Notes: generated by a model from the sequence alone, not told the origin. Shown: positions 55,092 to 64,000, numbered from the stretch's first letter. The stretch: DNA of 64,000 nucleotides from Peptostreptococcus russellii (GCF_900110295.1 NZ_FODF01000005.1:62001-126000), one strand, 5' to 3'. Made by a program: numbers and translations.

Positions 55092-57317
55092 TTAATATTC
55101 TTCTTCTAAAATATTATTTCTCTTAAAGGCATTTAATTTATATCCTAAATTAGAGTATCTATCATTATTTTTGTTATTTGAAATCATATAATCCATATAT
55201 TTTTTCTGACCAACTATTACAACTAATTTTTTAGCTCTTGTAACAGCCGTGTATAGAAGATTTCTACTTAAAAGCATAGGCGGTCCCCAAGTCATAGGCA
55301 TTATTACTACTGGAAATTCACTGCCCTGACTCTTATGGACTGTCGTACAAAAACAATGCTCTAACTCATCTAGTTCATCAAATTTATATTTAAAAATTTT
55401 GTATTCATCAAATAGAACATATATTGTCTTGGCAGATTTATCTATGTGGTAAATATATCCTATATCTCCATTATAGACACCTTCTCCGTGGTCTGTTCCC
55501 TCTTCATTGTTCCAAGTTCTTGAATACATATTTTTTACCTGCATTACCTTATCGCCAACTCTAAAAACTCTCTTCATAAGTTCTACTTCTTGTCTTGCTT
55601 GATAGTGAGGATTTAATACTTTTTGAAGCTCTACATTTATATTATTTACTCCAGCTATTCCCTTTCTCATAGGAGACAGGAGCTGTATATCTTTCAAAGA
55701 ATCAACCTTATAATATTTTTCAAGTCGACCACTTACAAGGCTTTTTATTTCTTCCAAAATCTCTTCGTCACTATCTTTATTGATAAAGAAAAAGTCACTG
55801 TCTTTCTTATTTGCTACAATATCTTCGCCATGGTTTATTCTATGGGCATTAACTACAATATCACTTTCCTGCGCCTGTCTAAAAATTTCTGTCAATCTAA
55901 CTGTAGTGATTACACCTGAAGATATTATATCTCCTAACACATTACCCGCTCCAACTGAAGGCAACTGATCTGCATCACCTACCATGATCAGCCTAGTTTT
56001 CGGACTCATAGCCTTAAGCAAATTATCCATTAAAAATATATCTATCATAGATGCCTCATCAACTATAATTACATCTGCATTTATGGGTTCTTCTTCATTT
56101 TTTGTAAATATTAATCTATCATCTGAATCAAATGCCATTTCAAGAAGTCTGTGTATTGTTTTTGCCTCTTCACCAGTAGTCTCTGTCATTCTTTTTGCAG
56201 CTCTTCCAGTTGGTGCTGCTAAAACAACCTTATTCTTATTAATTTTAAACAATCTAATAATTGTATTTATAGTAGTAGTTTTTCCTGTACCTGGACCACC
56301 TGTTAGAACCATTACACCATTTTCAAAAGCAGCCCTTACAGCCTGTTTTTGAGCTGCTGCAAGATAAATTCCTTCTGTTTCTTGAAATTCCTCAAGCTCT
56401 GTTTCAATATCAATCTTTACATCTCTTTGCTCTGAATTTGACAAACTAATTAAGCCCATACAAACATCAAGTTCTGCCCTATGATATTTTGACATATAGA
56501 CTATGTTAATTTCTCCATATCTTTCTAAAACTACCTTTCTAGAAAGTGCCAATTCAAATAAAGCTTCCTCTACTTCTTCTTCTGAAATTCCCAAAAGGCT
56601 CACTGCCTCTCTAGTAACTATATTTTCTGGCAAAAAAGTATGTCCACTATTTATAGAATTTTTAAGAACATGTAAAATTCCCTGTTCAATTCTATATTTA
56701 GAGTCCCTATCTATACCACATTGTTTTGCTATTTCATCTGCAACTTTAAATCCAATACCTACAATATCATCAATTAACTGGTAAGGGTTTGTTCTTACAA
56801 TTTCCAGAGAATTAGAACCATATTTTTTAAATATCTTCATACTTAACTTTGGACTTATTCCATATGGTGAAAGAGATATTATTACATTTTTTACACCCAT
56901 ATTTTCATTATAGCTCTCTACAATTGGTCCAAGCTTCTTTTTCCCTATTCCCTCAACTTCTAAAAGTCTTTCAGGATTTTTTTGTATTACTTCTAAAGTC
57001 TGTATTCCAAACTTATCGACAATCTTTTCCGCCATTTTTTCTCCGATGCCTTTTATTACACCAGATGATAAAAATGACATTATACCACTTATTGTAGACG
57101 GTACTACTACCTGATACGAGGACACATTAAACTGCCTTCCATATATATCATGTACAATCCAACTGCCTTCAACTTCAATATTTTCACCAGTGGCAAGCCC
57201 AGGCATTATACCTGTAATTACTTCTGTAAATTCTTCTGTTTTTATTTTAGCTACAGTGTACCCATTCAGATCATTAGAAAAAATAACATCTGCTACTGTA
57301 CCTTCAAACTTCTCCAT
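55092..57317 (-). CDS. recD2: RecD2-type DNA helicase
   Basis: A 741-residue superfamily 1B helicase. Seen: N-terminal OB-like domain, helix-hairpin-helix motifs such as IKGIGEKMAEKIVDKFG and LLEVEGIGKKKLGPI, Walker A VLTGGPGTGKTTTINTI near 340, VDEASMIDIFLM, GDADQLPSVGAGNVLGD and the C-terminal TVHKSQGSEFPVVI with TAVTRAKKLVVIVG. Lacks RecBC partners, as expected for RecD2, which acts in replication-linked repair. AGGAGG site. Confidence 0.96.
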   Translation of the reverse strand: MEKFEGTVADVIFSNDLNGYTVAKIKTEEFTEVITGIMPGLATGENIEVEGSWIVHDIYGRQFNVSSYQVVVPSTISGIMSFLSSGVIKGIGEKMAEKIVDKFGIQTLEVIQKNPERLLEVEGIGKKKLGPIVESYNENMGVKNVIISLSPYGISPKLSMKIFKKYGSNSLEIVRTNPYQLIDDIVGIGFKVADEIAKQCGIDRDSKYRIEQGILHVLKNSINSGHTFLPENIVTREAVSLLGISEEEVEEALFELALSRKVVLERYGEINIVYMSKYHRAELDVCMGLISLSNSEQRDVKIDIETELEEFQETEGIYLAAAQKQAVRAAFENGVMVLTGGPGTGKTTTINTIIRLFKINKNKVVLAAPTGRAAKRMTETTGEEAKTIHRLLEMAFDSDDRLIFTKNEEEPINADVIIVDEASMIDIFLMDNLLKAMSPKTRLIMVGDADQLPSVGAGNVLGDIISSGVITTVRLTEIFRQAQESDIVVNAHRINHGEDIVANKKDSDFFFINKDSDEEILEEIKSLVSGRLEKYYKVDSLKDIQLLSPMRKGIAGVNNINVELQKVLNPHYQARQEVELMKRVFRVGDKVMQVKNMYSRTWNNEEGTDHGEGVYNGDIGYIYHIDKSAKTIYVLFDEYKIFKYKFDELDELEHCFCTTVHKSQGSEFPVVIMPMTWGPPMLLSRNLLYTAVTRAKKLVVIVGQKKYMDYMISNNKNNDRYSNLGYKLNAFKRNNILEEEY

Positions 57318-57376
57318 AAAATTGCCTCCTGATTTAATCTAGTCGATTATATTTTTTTGTAACCGTCTCTAAAAAT

Positions 57377-58273
57377 TTATTTACAAGAATTAAATAAAAG
57401 CTTTAATTCTTCTTTATTTAAATCCTTTCCTATAAGTACTAACTTTGACTCAGCCATAGCATCTATTTTTTCTAAAGTATATCTTTCACCGACTATATCA
57501 ACCTTAGCCCAAGCACCATTTATAGGAAGAAATCCCTTGGCTCTAATTATATTGCCAAATCTCCCTCTCATAATTGCTGACATATATGATTCAAATATAT
57601 ATAGTTCATCAAAAGATATATTCTTAAAAGCTATATTATCTATATTACTTCTTAAAGCTGATGTATCCTTGTAGTCTATTTCATCATCCCATTTTAATTC
57701 TAAAATTTCTTCCCACCAAATATCATCATAAGAAGAAAATTCCTCCGTATTTACTATTGCTTTAGGATTGATTTTTAATATAGAATCTCTTGCTCGCTTT
57801 ATTTCTTCTTTAGTCATATTGCTGGTTTTAGAAACTACAACAAATTTAGAACTTTTAATCTGGTCTACAAATATTTCTTCAAATTCCTTTGAATATTTGT
57901 CAATACAATTAGGATCTACTATTGTTACAGGCTCTAGTATTTTTATTCTATCGTACTGAACTTTTTTAATATTATCAAGTACAGAGCTGAGCATACCTAC
58001 TCCTGTTGGCTCTACTATCAAAACTTCTGGATCTAAAGAGTTCGCTATGGTCATAACAGAATTTGCAAAGTTTGACTTCATCGAACAACATATACATCCT
58101 TCTGTCATCTCCCAAATTTTATCATAATCTTTTTTTAATAAATCTCCATCAATTCCTACTTCTCCATATTCATTTTCAAGAATCACAAAATCTCTCTTCA
58201 ATTTATTTGTCATTTTTTCAATGAAAGTTGTCTTGCCTGCCCCCAAAAAACCTGAAACTACTAATATTTTCAT
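57377..58273 (-). CDS. COG0523/CobW-family GTPase (metal chaperone)
   Basis: A 298-residue P-loop GTPase. Seen: GFLGAGKTT at 8-16, the metal-binding CxCC motif at Cys60-Ile-Cys62-Cys63 in EGCICC, VEPTGVG, and a small C-terminal domain with FGNIIRAKGFLPINGAWAKVD. Family members insert or deliver zinc, cobalt or other metals. The start MKILVVSGFLG is the family N-terminus; its AAGGAGG lies 28 bases upstream, with a perfect 18-base hairpin in between. It follows the zinc alcohol dehydrogenase gene but with a terminator between. Confidence 0.9.
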   Translation of the reverse strand: MKILVVSGFLGAGKTTFIEKMTNKLKRDFVILENEYGEVGIDGDLLKKDYDKIWEMTEGCICCSMKSNFANSVMTIANSLDPEVLIVEPTGVGMLSSVLDNIKKVQYDRIKILEPVTIVDPNCIDKYSKEFEEIFVDQIKSSKFVVVSKTSNMTKEEIKRARDSILKINPKAIVNTEEFSSYDDIWWEEILELKWDDEIDYKDTSALRSNIDNIAFKNISFDELYIFESYMSAIMRGRFGNIIRAKGFLPINGAWAKVDIVGERYTLEKIDAMAESKLVLIGKDLNKEELKLLFNSCK

Positions 58274-58283
58274 AATAACACGC

Positions 58284-58301
58284 AAAAGCCAATCGGCTTT
58301 T
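58284..58301 (-). promoter_or_regulatory. Hairpin between Shine-Dalgarno sequence and start of the CobW-type gene
   Basis: AAAAGCC-GATT-GGCTTTT, perfect 7-bp stem, starting at the last base of AAGGAGGA (58301-58308) and ending 10 bases before the ATG. Confidence 0.65.
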
Positions 58302-58380
58302 CCTCCTTCCAAATCATATTGATAGCTAAATTTACCATCTTTTTCTAAATTTATTCTAATATCATATTTCTTAATAAAAA

Positions 58381-58404
58381 TGACCCGTTTTAAAAAACGG
58401 GTCA
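58381..58404 (-). terminator. Terminator of the alcohol dehydrogenase gene
   Basis: Perfect arms TGACCCGTTTT/AAAACGGGTCA with TTTTTATT on the minus strand, 75 bp after the gene. Confidence 0.85.
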
Positions 58405-58479
58405 AATATTTTAACTACAATGACCTGTCAAAGTTACTATTTCCAACAGATACATTATATAATAAATTCAATTTATTGT

Positions 58480-59541
58480 CTATTTTTCTACTCTTACAAC
58501 TGGTTTAATTAAATCAGCCGGCTTTTCTTTCATTAACATTAGTGCATCTTCTACATGGTCAAAACCTTCAAATCTATGAGTAATCAACTTAGATAAATCA
58601 AGCTTTCCAACAGATACTAGTTTGGCTAGTTTTTCCATTCTAAGTCTACCACCAGGCATTAATCCACCTTGAATCTGCTTGTGTCCCATACCAACGCCCC
58701 ACTCAACTCTTGGTATTTTTACATAATCACCTGAACCTAAATAATTTACATTACCTATTTTTCCACCAGGTTTTAAGCATTCAACAGCTTCTGCAAATGT
58801 ATCTACTGTTCCACCAGCTATAATTACCTTATCTACTCCCTTGCCATTAGTCATTTCAAGAACTTGCTTGGCAATAGGACCATCCTTATAACTTATAAAA
58901 TCAGTAGCTCCATAGAATTTAGCAGCTTCTACACATACTGGTCTTGTTCCAACAGCAATAATTCTTGAAGCTCCTCTTAAATTTGCACCTGCAACAGACA
59001 TCAATCCCACTGGACCAATACCGATTACAAGAACTTCATCACCAAACTGAACATCTGCCAATTCAACCCCATGGAATCCAGTAGGCACCATATCTGATAG
59101 CATACAAGCTTCTTCTGGCTCTATGTTATCAGGTAACAATGCTAAATTGCCATCAGCATCATTTACATGGAATAGTTCACCGAATACACCATCCTTGAAG
59201 TTAGAAAACTTCCATCCTGCAAGCATACCATTAGAATGCATTGGATAGCCTGCTTGAGCCTCTAATGAATTCCAGTCTGGAGTAATTGCTGGTACCAAAA
59301 CTCTATCTCCAGGTTTGAAATCTTTTACTAGCTCACCTACTTTAACTACTTCACCACAACATTCATGTCCAAGAATCATATTTTCTCTTTCACCAACTGC
59401 ACCTTCCCATACAGTATGAATATCAGATGTACAAGGTGCTAAAGCAATTGGCTTAACCAAAGCATCTAAAGGACCACATACCGGTTCCTCTTTTTCAATC
59501 CAACCAACCTTACCGATTTCTAGCATTGCAAAACCTTTCAT
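58480..59541 (-). CDS. Zinc-dependent secondary alcohol dehydrogenase, probably NADP-linked
   Basis: A 353-residue tetrameric MDR-type dehydrogenase close to the Clostridium beijerinckii isopropanol dehydrogenase. Seen: the same MKGFAML start, zinc ligands Cys37, His59, Glu60 and Asp150, the shared segment HSNGMLAGWKFSNFKDGVFGE at about 102-122, Rossmann motif GIGPVGLMSVAGA and VGTRPVCVEAAKFYGATD, whose Arg after GT is an NADP-specificity residue. Reduces ketones/aldehydes such as acetone or acetaldehyde. GGAGG site supports the start; a longer frame adds seven residues. Monocistronic. Confidence 0.93.
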   Translation of the reverse strand: MKGFAMLEIGKVGWIEKEEPVCGPLDALVKPIALAPCTSDIHTVWEGAVGERENMILGHECCGEVVKVGELVKDFKPGDRVLVPAITPDWNSLEAQAGYPMHSNGMLAGWKFSNFKDGVFGELFHVNDADGNLALLPDNIEPEEACMLSDMVPTGFHGVELADVQFGDEVLVIGIGPVGLMSVAGANLRGASRIIAVGTRPVCVEAAKFYGATDFISYKDGPIAKQVLEMTNGKGVDKVIIAGGTVDTFAEAVECLKPGGKIGNVNYLGSGDYVKIPRVEWGVGMGHKQIQGGLMPGGRLRMEKLAKLVSVGKLDLSKLITHRFEGFDHVEDALMLMKEKPADLIKPVVRVEK

Positions 59542-60399
59542 AACAAAAACCTCCAAATTCAATTTTAAAATATAATTTAATAGTTATTATTAAAAGATAA
59601 ATAAATAATATTTACTTGATAGAAAAGCTTTCTTTGATTTTTTATGCGGAAAGGATTACATAAGAAGTAAATTTTATTTTTTATATAAACAATATCTTGT
59701 AAATAAATTTTTATACTTATTGTTAATTAAAGTAAGACACTATTTATAGCTATATCAGTATATTATAGATAGTATAAATTATTAGTTAATAATTTATATA
59801 CCCCTTTCACTAACTGATAAACAAATATCATTTTTTTATTTGAATAATCCGAATAATAATTTCATTATTTATATAGGTATTTCTATATAAACTTTTTACT
59901 TATGTCTAATTCCTAGAAAAATTCTTAATAATTATTATTTTTACTTTTTCTTTATTTATATATATAAAGTTTATTATTAATATAGTTTTTTTATATATTC
60001 GACTAGAATATAATAATTTTTTTCCATATCTTCTCCATATCAAGGAATATTTTAAGATGTTCAAAAATAATTTTTAAAATAGATAAACTTTAAAAAACAT
60101 ACTATACATCAATATTTTTTTGACAATTATATAGCTTATAATCTGTAGCACTTACTTATTTTTTTATTTATACCGTTTCTTTTGTTAAATATTTTTCTAG
60201 TATAGTCTATATTAATTAAATATTTTTAAAAATAATTCTACTATTTATCGATTTCCTAAACCTTATAAAAGCCTTTATTTTCCCTATTTTATAGCTATTT
60301 AAACTTTTTTTATTAAATCATTTTTTTCTACATCTAATCAGTTTATTATTTGTTAAATATTTTTTTATTTATATTGTTAAAAAATTATGCAATTCGTGT
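59542..60399. other. AT-rich divergent intergenic region
   Basis: About 0.86 kb between the alcohol dehydrogenase (minus) and the transporter (plus). No gene, no known RNA; includes promoter regions for both. Confidence 0.5.
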
Positions 60400-60405
60400 T
60401 ATAAT
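60400..60405 (+). promoter_or_regulatory. Extended -10 of the YkvI-type transporter
   Basis: TATAAT preceded by TGT, 86 bp before the start; the -35 region is weak (TTAAAA). Confidence 0.6.
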
Positions 60406-60433
60406 TGAATTATAGATGAAATCATTTTCCCAA

Positions 60434-60445
60434 GAAAGTGCTTTC
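60434..60445. promoter_or_regulatory. cre-like palindrome in the transporter leader
   Basis: GAAAGTGCTTTC lies about 28 bp after the -10 box. It resembles the catabolite-control site core (GAAAGCGCTTTC in Bacillus) with one change, and its place would suit roadblock repression. Confidence 0.4.
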
Positions 60446-60490
60446 GCTAAAAGATAAAATTATATTTAAAAATTAAATAGGAGGATTATT

Positions 60491-61690
60491 ATGGAAAAGA
60501 AAAACAAATTTTTAACATCCATAAGTATAGGTGTCGCAACTGTTTGGTTTTCAACTCATTGTGGTGCTGGATTTGCTTCTGGAACTCAAGAATTGCAGTA
60601 CTTTGCAAATCACGGTTGGTTTGGAGTTTTCATGCCTATACTTACATTCGTAATCATTGCTGTAACTTATTATGTAGGTCTTGAAACAGCTAGACAAACA
60701 GACAAGTGGAGCTATGATGCTTGGTCAAAGGAAGCTTTTGGAAAGGCTTCAAAGATATTCTCTCCTGCTATGGACATAAGTATCGTTATTACTACAATTG
60801 CCGCTACTGCAGCTACTATTGCAACAGGTGGTCTACTAGTAAACCAATATCTTCACTTACCTGTAGCTGTAGGTTCTATTGCAATGTTTGTTATTGTAAC
60901 TTTAATATGTATCTTTGGAGAAAAGGTTGTAAGAAAAAATGCCATGATTATGACGGGAGCTATTTTAATTATTGTTTCTATTGTTTTAGTCGCTGGACTT
61001 ATAAAGTTTGCTCCTCAAATAGGAAAGCTAATGTCTTCAGGATATGTAAATCCTACTTCTTCAAAATGGAGTATTTCTGGAAGTAATGAAACTGTGCCAG
61101 GAAATATCGGTAATGCTCTTTTATGGGCTCTTACTTATGCTGGTTTCCAGATTAGTGCAATAGGTGGTATAACATCATCTTTCAAGGGTGCTAAATACAA
61201 AGAAGAAGCTAAAGGTGCTATGATTATAGGTTGTGTAATCAACCTGCTTATGCTAGTTGGTATTTGCTTATTAATATTCTCAGGAATGCCTGATATATAT
61301 ATTAATGAAGCTTCTAGAAAACTTCCAACTGTATTTATTGTTAATCAATTGGATATACCTATATTAGAAATACTTTACCCAATTCTTTTATTCCTTGCTC
61401 TTATTACAACTGCAGTTGGATTTATATTTGGTATGGTACAGAGAATAGAACCATATGCTCTTAAGAATATGAAAAATGATTTATTAAGAAAAGCAATTAT
61501 AAGTGTTGTATGTCTTGCAGCTTGTTATCTTGTTTCAACTCTAGGCTTAATGTGGGTTGTAAAGGTTGCTTACAAGTATTTAGGAATATTTAACTGGCTA
61601 TTTATTATACTTCCACTATGGTTTATTGGATATAAGAACATAGCTAGAAGAGATAAAGAAAAACTCTCTGCAGATCAATCTGCTAAATAG
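60491..61690 (+). CDS. YkvI-family membrane transporter
   Basis: A 399-residue membrane protein with about ten to eleven helices. Seen: ATVWFSTHCGAGFASGTQELQYFANHGW near the N-terminus, an interrupted helix as in LeuT-fold transporters, and GNALLWALTYAGFQISAIGG near 205-224. This matches COG3949 (YkvI), an uncharacterised group related to amino acid and sodium symporters. AGGAGG site. Substrate unknown; neighbouring genes give no clue. Confidence 0.85.
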   Translation: MEKKNKFLTSISIGVATVWFSTHCGAGFASGTQELQYFANHGWFGVFMPILTFVIIAVTYYVGLETARQTDKWSYDAWSKEAFGKASKIFSPAMDISIVITTIAATAATIATGGLLVNQYLHLPVAVGSIAMFVIVTLICIFGEKVVRKNAMIMTGAILIIVSIVLVAGLIKFAPQIGKLMSSGYVNPTSSKWSISGSNETVPGNIGNALLWALTYAGFQISAIGGITSSFKGAKYKEEAKGAMIIGCVINLLMLVGICLLIFSGMPDIYINEASRKLPTVFIVNQLDIPILEILYPILLFLALITTAVGFIFGMVQRIEPYALKNMKNDLLRKAIISVVCLAACYLVSTLGLMWVVKVAYKYLGIFNWLFIILPLWFIGYKNIARRDKEKLSADQSAK

Positions 61691-61724
61691 CTGATAAAAA
61701 TCGTATAATTAAAGAACTAATAAA

Positions 61725-61763
61725 AAGCAGCGAGTTTGCTATAAACTAACAAACTCGCTGCTT
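61725..61763. terminator. Bidirectional terminator between the transporter and the PTS operon
   Basis: Arms AAGCAGCGAGTTTG/CAAACTCGCTGCTT with A-run on the left and T-run on the right; serves the two convergent units. Confidence 0.9.
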
Positions 61764-61795
61764 ATTTTTATTTAACTAGATTAAATAAATAAAAT

Positions 61796-62119
61796 CTAGT
61801 TTTTTATAGAATTTAGCTCTTTATGTAACTCAATTACTTCCTGAGCTAATATTTTAGAAAGTTCTGTGCTAGACATTTGATCCTCAGAGTGCATTAGCAA
61901 AATTGAAAACTCAGTTTTTTCTCCACAAGCTTCTTTTTGTATCAACTCACTATGAATCTTATGAGCCTTTAAAAAATATTCTTCTGCTTCTTCCATTAAT
62001 CTATTTGCCTCATCATATTCTTTCGCTTTGGCTTTTTGAATTGCCTCTATATAATTAGACTTGGCAGATCCACTATTGGATATTATTTGAAAACATATCA
62101 TCTCTAGTTCTTCACTCAT
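61796..62119 (-). CDS. PTS lactose/cellobiose-type IIA component
   Basis: A 107-residue all-helical phosphocarrier. Seen: SGSAKSNYIEAIQKAKAKEYDEANRLMEEAEEYFLKAHKIHSELIQ and the phospho-histidine motif LLMHSEDQM at about residue 77. It passes phosphate from HPr to IIB. ATG start one base after the IIB stop; a GTG three codons earlier is inside IIB. Last gene of the operon. Confidence 0.94.
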   Translation of the reverse strand: MSEELEMICFQIISNSGSAKSNYIEAIQKAKAKEYDEANRLMEEAEEYFLKAHKIHSELIQKEACGEKTEFSILLMHSEDQMSSTELSKILAQEVIELHKELNSIKN

Positions 62120-62120
62120 T

Positions 62121-62423
62121 TTAAACACCCATAGCCTTTAAAGCTTCTTTTAAAACCTTTTTACCATTCATCATTCCATAATCTTGCATATTAATAGCTT
62201 CTACAGGAATATCTTGAGCAACTTTTTTAAGGTTGTTAAGTTCATATCTTATCTGTGGTCCTACTAGGATCATATCTGCAGAATCTATACTTTTTTTAGC
62301 CTCTGTTAAAGATTTCGCTTCAATATTAACATCTATATTTTCACTCTTTGCAGCATCCTGCATTTTTTTTACTAACATACTTGTAGACATTCCAGCATTG
62401 CAAACTAATAAAATATTTTTCAT
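62121..62423 (-). CDS. PTS lactose/cellobiose-type IIB component
   Basis: A 100-residue cytoplasmic protein. Seen: MKNILLVCNAGMSTSMLVKKM, with phospho-cysteine at residue 8, and DMILVGPQIRYELNNLKK. The ATG is chosen because AGAGGTG lies seven bases upstream. Between IIC and IIA. Confidence 0.94.
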   Translation of the reverse strand: MKNILLVCNAGMSTSMLVKKMQDAAKSENIDVNIEAKSLTEAKKSIDSADMILVGPQIRYELNNLKKVAQDIPVEAINMQDYGMMNGKKVLKEALKAMGV

Positions 62424-62439
62424 TTTAATCACCTCTAAA

Positions 62440-63756
62440 TTATTCTTCTGAATTTACCATTTCAGCTTGTTTTTCTAGTACCTTATCGTTTATTTTAACA
62501 AAAGGCATATAGATTATTACTCCTAAAACAATTACAATTGCCTGTAGTACAACAGCTCTCCAATCACCTGCAGTAGCAAGAAAAGCACTGATTAGCGGTG
62601 GTGTAGTCCAAGGTACTAATGAAACTGCTGGAGAAATCATACCCAGTGAAGTTGCTATATAACTTAATAATATACCAAGAGAAGGCACTAATATAAATGG
62701 TATAGCCATAGCTATATTATATACTATTGGATAACCAAATATAACTGGTTCATTGATATTAAATAAGCCTGGTGCAATAGAAAGTTTTGCAACATTTCTA
62801 GTAGCCTTATTACGACCTATTAAGAAAGTTGCTATTATTAGGCATATAGTTGAACCTGAACCACCAATTAATCCAAATGTAGTTACCTGAGAAACATTGA
62901 TAATGTTTGGTATAGCTTCTCCTGCATTATAAGCAGCTATATTCTGAGTAATATTTATTATTAAAAGTGGCTCAAGAATTGAACTGTAAATTACAGATTG
63001 ATGTATACCAAATAGCCACAATAAGTTTCCTAAAGAATAAAGAATCAAGCAGCCCCACAATCCTGTACTGACATGACGTAATGGTTCCTGTATAAAAGTA
63101 GTAATTAAATCTATTAAGTTCATTCCAGCTATATTAAATAAAAGTGCTGATACAATACCAAATACTGATAAAACTATTATTACTGGTAATAATACATTAA
63201 ATGATTTTCCAACTGAAGGTGGAACACTATCGCCAAGATTGACTTTAAGCTTTTCTATATTTGAAACTTTGATAAAAAATTCTGTTGATATAAGACCTAT
63301 AATTACTCCGGCAAACATTGCACCAGTTCCAAGATTTGAATAAGATAAAACTCCAGATATTGTAACAGGATCTGTTGCTCCTTCAGGAATTATAGATACT
63401 GATGTAGGCATCATTACAAGTAAAGATGCAATCGATATCATTGCAGCTGCAATAGGGTTATTAAATTCTCTATTAACAGCAAGGAAGTAACCTGCAATAG
63501 CTGCTATAAGTATACCAGAAACATTAAGCGTAGCATTTGCTATTGTAGTTCCCCAATATTGAACACTTGCTAGAGTGTCACCTGTAAATATCCAAGTAAA
63601 TACTGTGTTATTTAATAATACTGCTAAACCTGCAAGTATATATAGTGGCATTGCTGTAGCAAAAGCATCCCTAAGAGAACGAAGATGAATCTGATTTCCT
63701 AGTTTTGCAGCCACCATCGTAAATTTCTCGACAAATTTTGAGTTTTCCATTGACAT
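62440..63756 (-). CDS. PTS lactose/cellobiose-type IIC permease
   Basis: A 438-residue membrane permease of the lactose/cellobiose family with about ten helices. Seen: FVEKFTMVAAKLGNQIHLRSLRDAFATAMPLYILAG, LLWLFGIHQSVIYSSILEPLL, FGLIGGSGSTICL and FNINEPVIFGYPIVYN (the conserved NEPVIFG motif). It imports and phosphorylates a beta-glucoside or chitobiose-like sugar. GGAGG site. Confidence 0.95.
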   Translation of the reverse strand: MSMENSKFVEKFTMVAAKLGNQIHLRSLRDAFATAMPLYILAGLAVLLNNTVFTWIFTGDTLASVQYWGTTIANATLNVSGILIAAIAGYFLAVNREFNNPIAAAMISIASLLVMMPTSVSIIPEGATDPVTISGVLSYSNLGTGAMFAGVIIGLISTEFFIKVSNIEKLKVNLGDSVPPSVGKSFNVLLPVIIVLSVFGIVSALLFNIAGMNLIDLITTFIQEPLRHVSTGLWGCLILYSLGNLLWLFGIHQSVIYSSILEPLLIINITQNIAAYNAGEAIPNIINVSQVTTFGLIGGSGSTICLIIATFLIGRNKATRNVAKLSIAPGLFNINEPVIFGYPIVYNIAMAIPFILVPSLGILLSYIATSLGMISPAVSLVPWTTPPLISAFLATAGDWRAVVLQAIVIVLGVIIYMPFVKINDKVLEKQAEMVNSEE

Positions 63757-63771
63757 AAATTTTCCTCCTAA

Positions 63772-64000
63772 TTATATAAGTTTTTCCGAGTCATAATAGA
63801 AACCATTGTTAGTACTGACCTCTTTATACCAGTATCCTGATTTTTTAATAGTTCTTTTCTGAGTTTCCAAGTCTATTGCAATAAATCCATATCTATTTTT
63901 GTAGGCATTATTCCAAGACCAGCAATCAAATGCAGTCCATGTATGGTATCCAAAACAATTACATCCTTCGTTTATTGCCTTTGATAACCAAGCAAGATGT
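63772..64000 (-). CDS. GH1 6-phospho-beta-glucosidase, C-terminal part (cut by window edge)
   Basis: Seventy-five codons to the stop, reading HLAWLSKAINEGCNCFGYHTWTAFDCWSWNNAYKNRYGFIAIDLETQKRT in overlapping pieces. W-T-A-F-D-C-W-S-W-x-N and Y-G-x-I are the aglycone and phosphate-binding end of family 1 glycosidases. It would split the phosphorylated disaccharide brought in by the adjacent PTS; catalytic Glu residues lie beyond the edge. 15 bp before the IIC gene. Confidence 0.9.
   Translation of the reverse strand, partial: HLAWLSKAINEGCNCFGYHTWTAFDCWSWNNAYKNRYGFIAIDLETQKRTIKKSGYWYKEVSTNNGFYYDSEKLI

Noticed and set aside
60374-60392. Rex operator upstream of the transporter
   Set aside because: The left half TTGTTAA fits but the right half does not match TTAACAA.

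Overview
The window is chromosomal DNA from a very AT-rich, low-GC Gram-positive anaerobe of the Clostridia, most like the Peptostreptococcaceae. The evidence is: strong GGAGG ribosome binding sites; a 2[4Fe-4S] ferredoxin and Rex redox regulator; a 687-residue protein with three cell-wall-binding type 2 (CWB2) repeats; an NAD-type glutamate dehydrogenase; a Clostridium beijerinckii-type secondary alcohol dehydrogenase; and T-box, FMN and PyrR leaders. Most genes lie on the minus strand. No tRNA, rRNA or CRISPR array was seen.

Left part (1-10.7 kb): a cut-off DegT-type aminotransferase, a PHP-family histidinol-phosphatase, argG-argH behind a T-box leader whose antiterminator/terminator module is duplicated, an SdpR/SdpI-like regulator-membrane pair with two matching palindromes flanking its promoter, and the operon gadC-glsA-gadB, which turns glutamine into glutamate and then GABA with proton consumption and exports the GABA.

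Accessory patch (10.7-16.4 kb): a membrane-anchored DUF4352 protein, an IS3-family remnant that cut into that gene's terminator, a secreted protein split at an A6G tract, an XRE regulator tail, a small membrane protein ending in an L7/L12-like segment, an IS256-family transposase with two nonsense codons, and an unrecognised five-helix membrane protein with a lysozyme-like motif.

Core part I (16.5-31.9 kb): guaA, a fragment of an archaeal-type phosphoglycerate mutase, groES-groEL under a partly degenerate CIRCE operator, ogg-cls, amaP-DUF2273-asp23, the CWB2 wall protein, and pyrB-pyrK-pyrD-pyrE behind a PyrR-binding hairpin that touches the Shine-Dalgarno sequence.

Core part II (31.9-49.9 kb): the feoA-feoA-feoB-Cys-rich iron(II) uptake operon with a Fur-like box, a YpmS-like membrane protein, glutamate dehydrogenase, ferredoxin, rex, an ABC-F ATPase, the t6A cluster tsaE-tsaB-rimI-tsaD, a YfcE-type phosphodiesterase, ribU with an FMN riboswitch, tex, and prfB with its +1 frameshift.

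Right part (49.9-64 kb): secA, a folate-type ECF S component, a structured RNA matching the raiA RNA class with its own promoter, comFC, recD2, a COG0523/CobW GTPase, the secondary alcohol dehydrogenase, a YkvI-type transporter, and a lactose/cellobiose PTS operon (GH1-IIC-IIB-IIA) running off the edge. The comFC-[raiA]-secA-prfB order known from other Firmicutes is kept, but a raiA-type RNA occupies the place of the raiA/hpf protein gene. The regulatory RNAs and the 11-16 kb patch are the parts most worth a second look.
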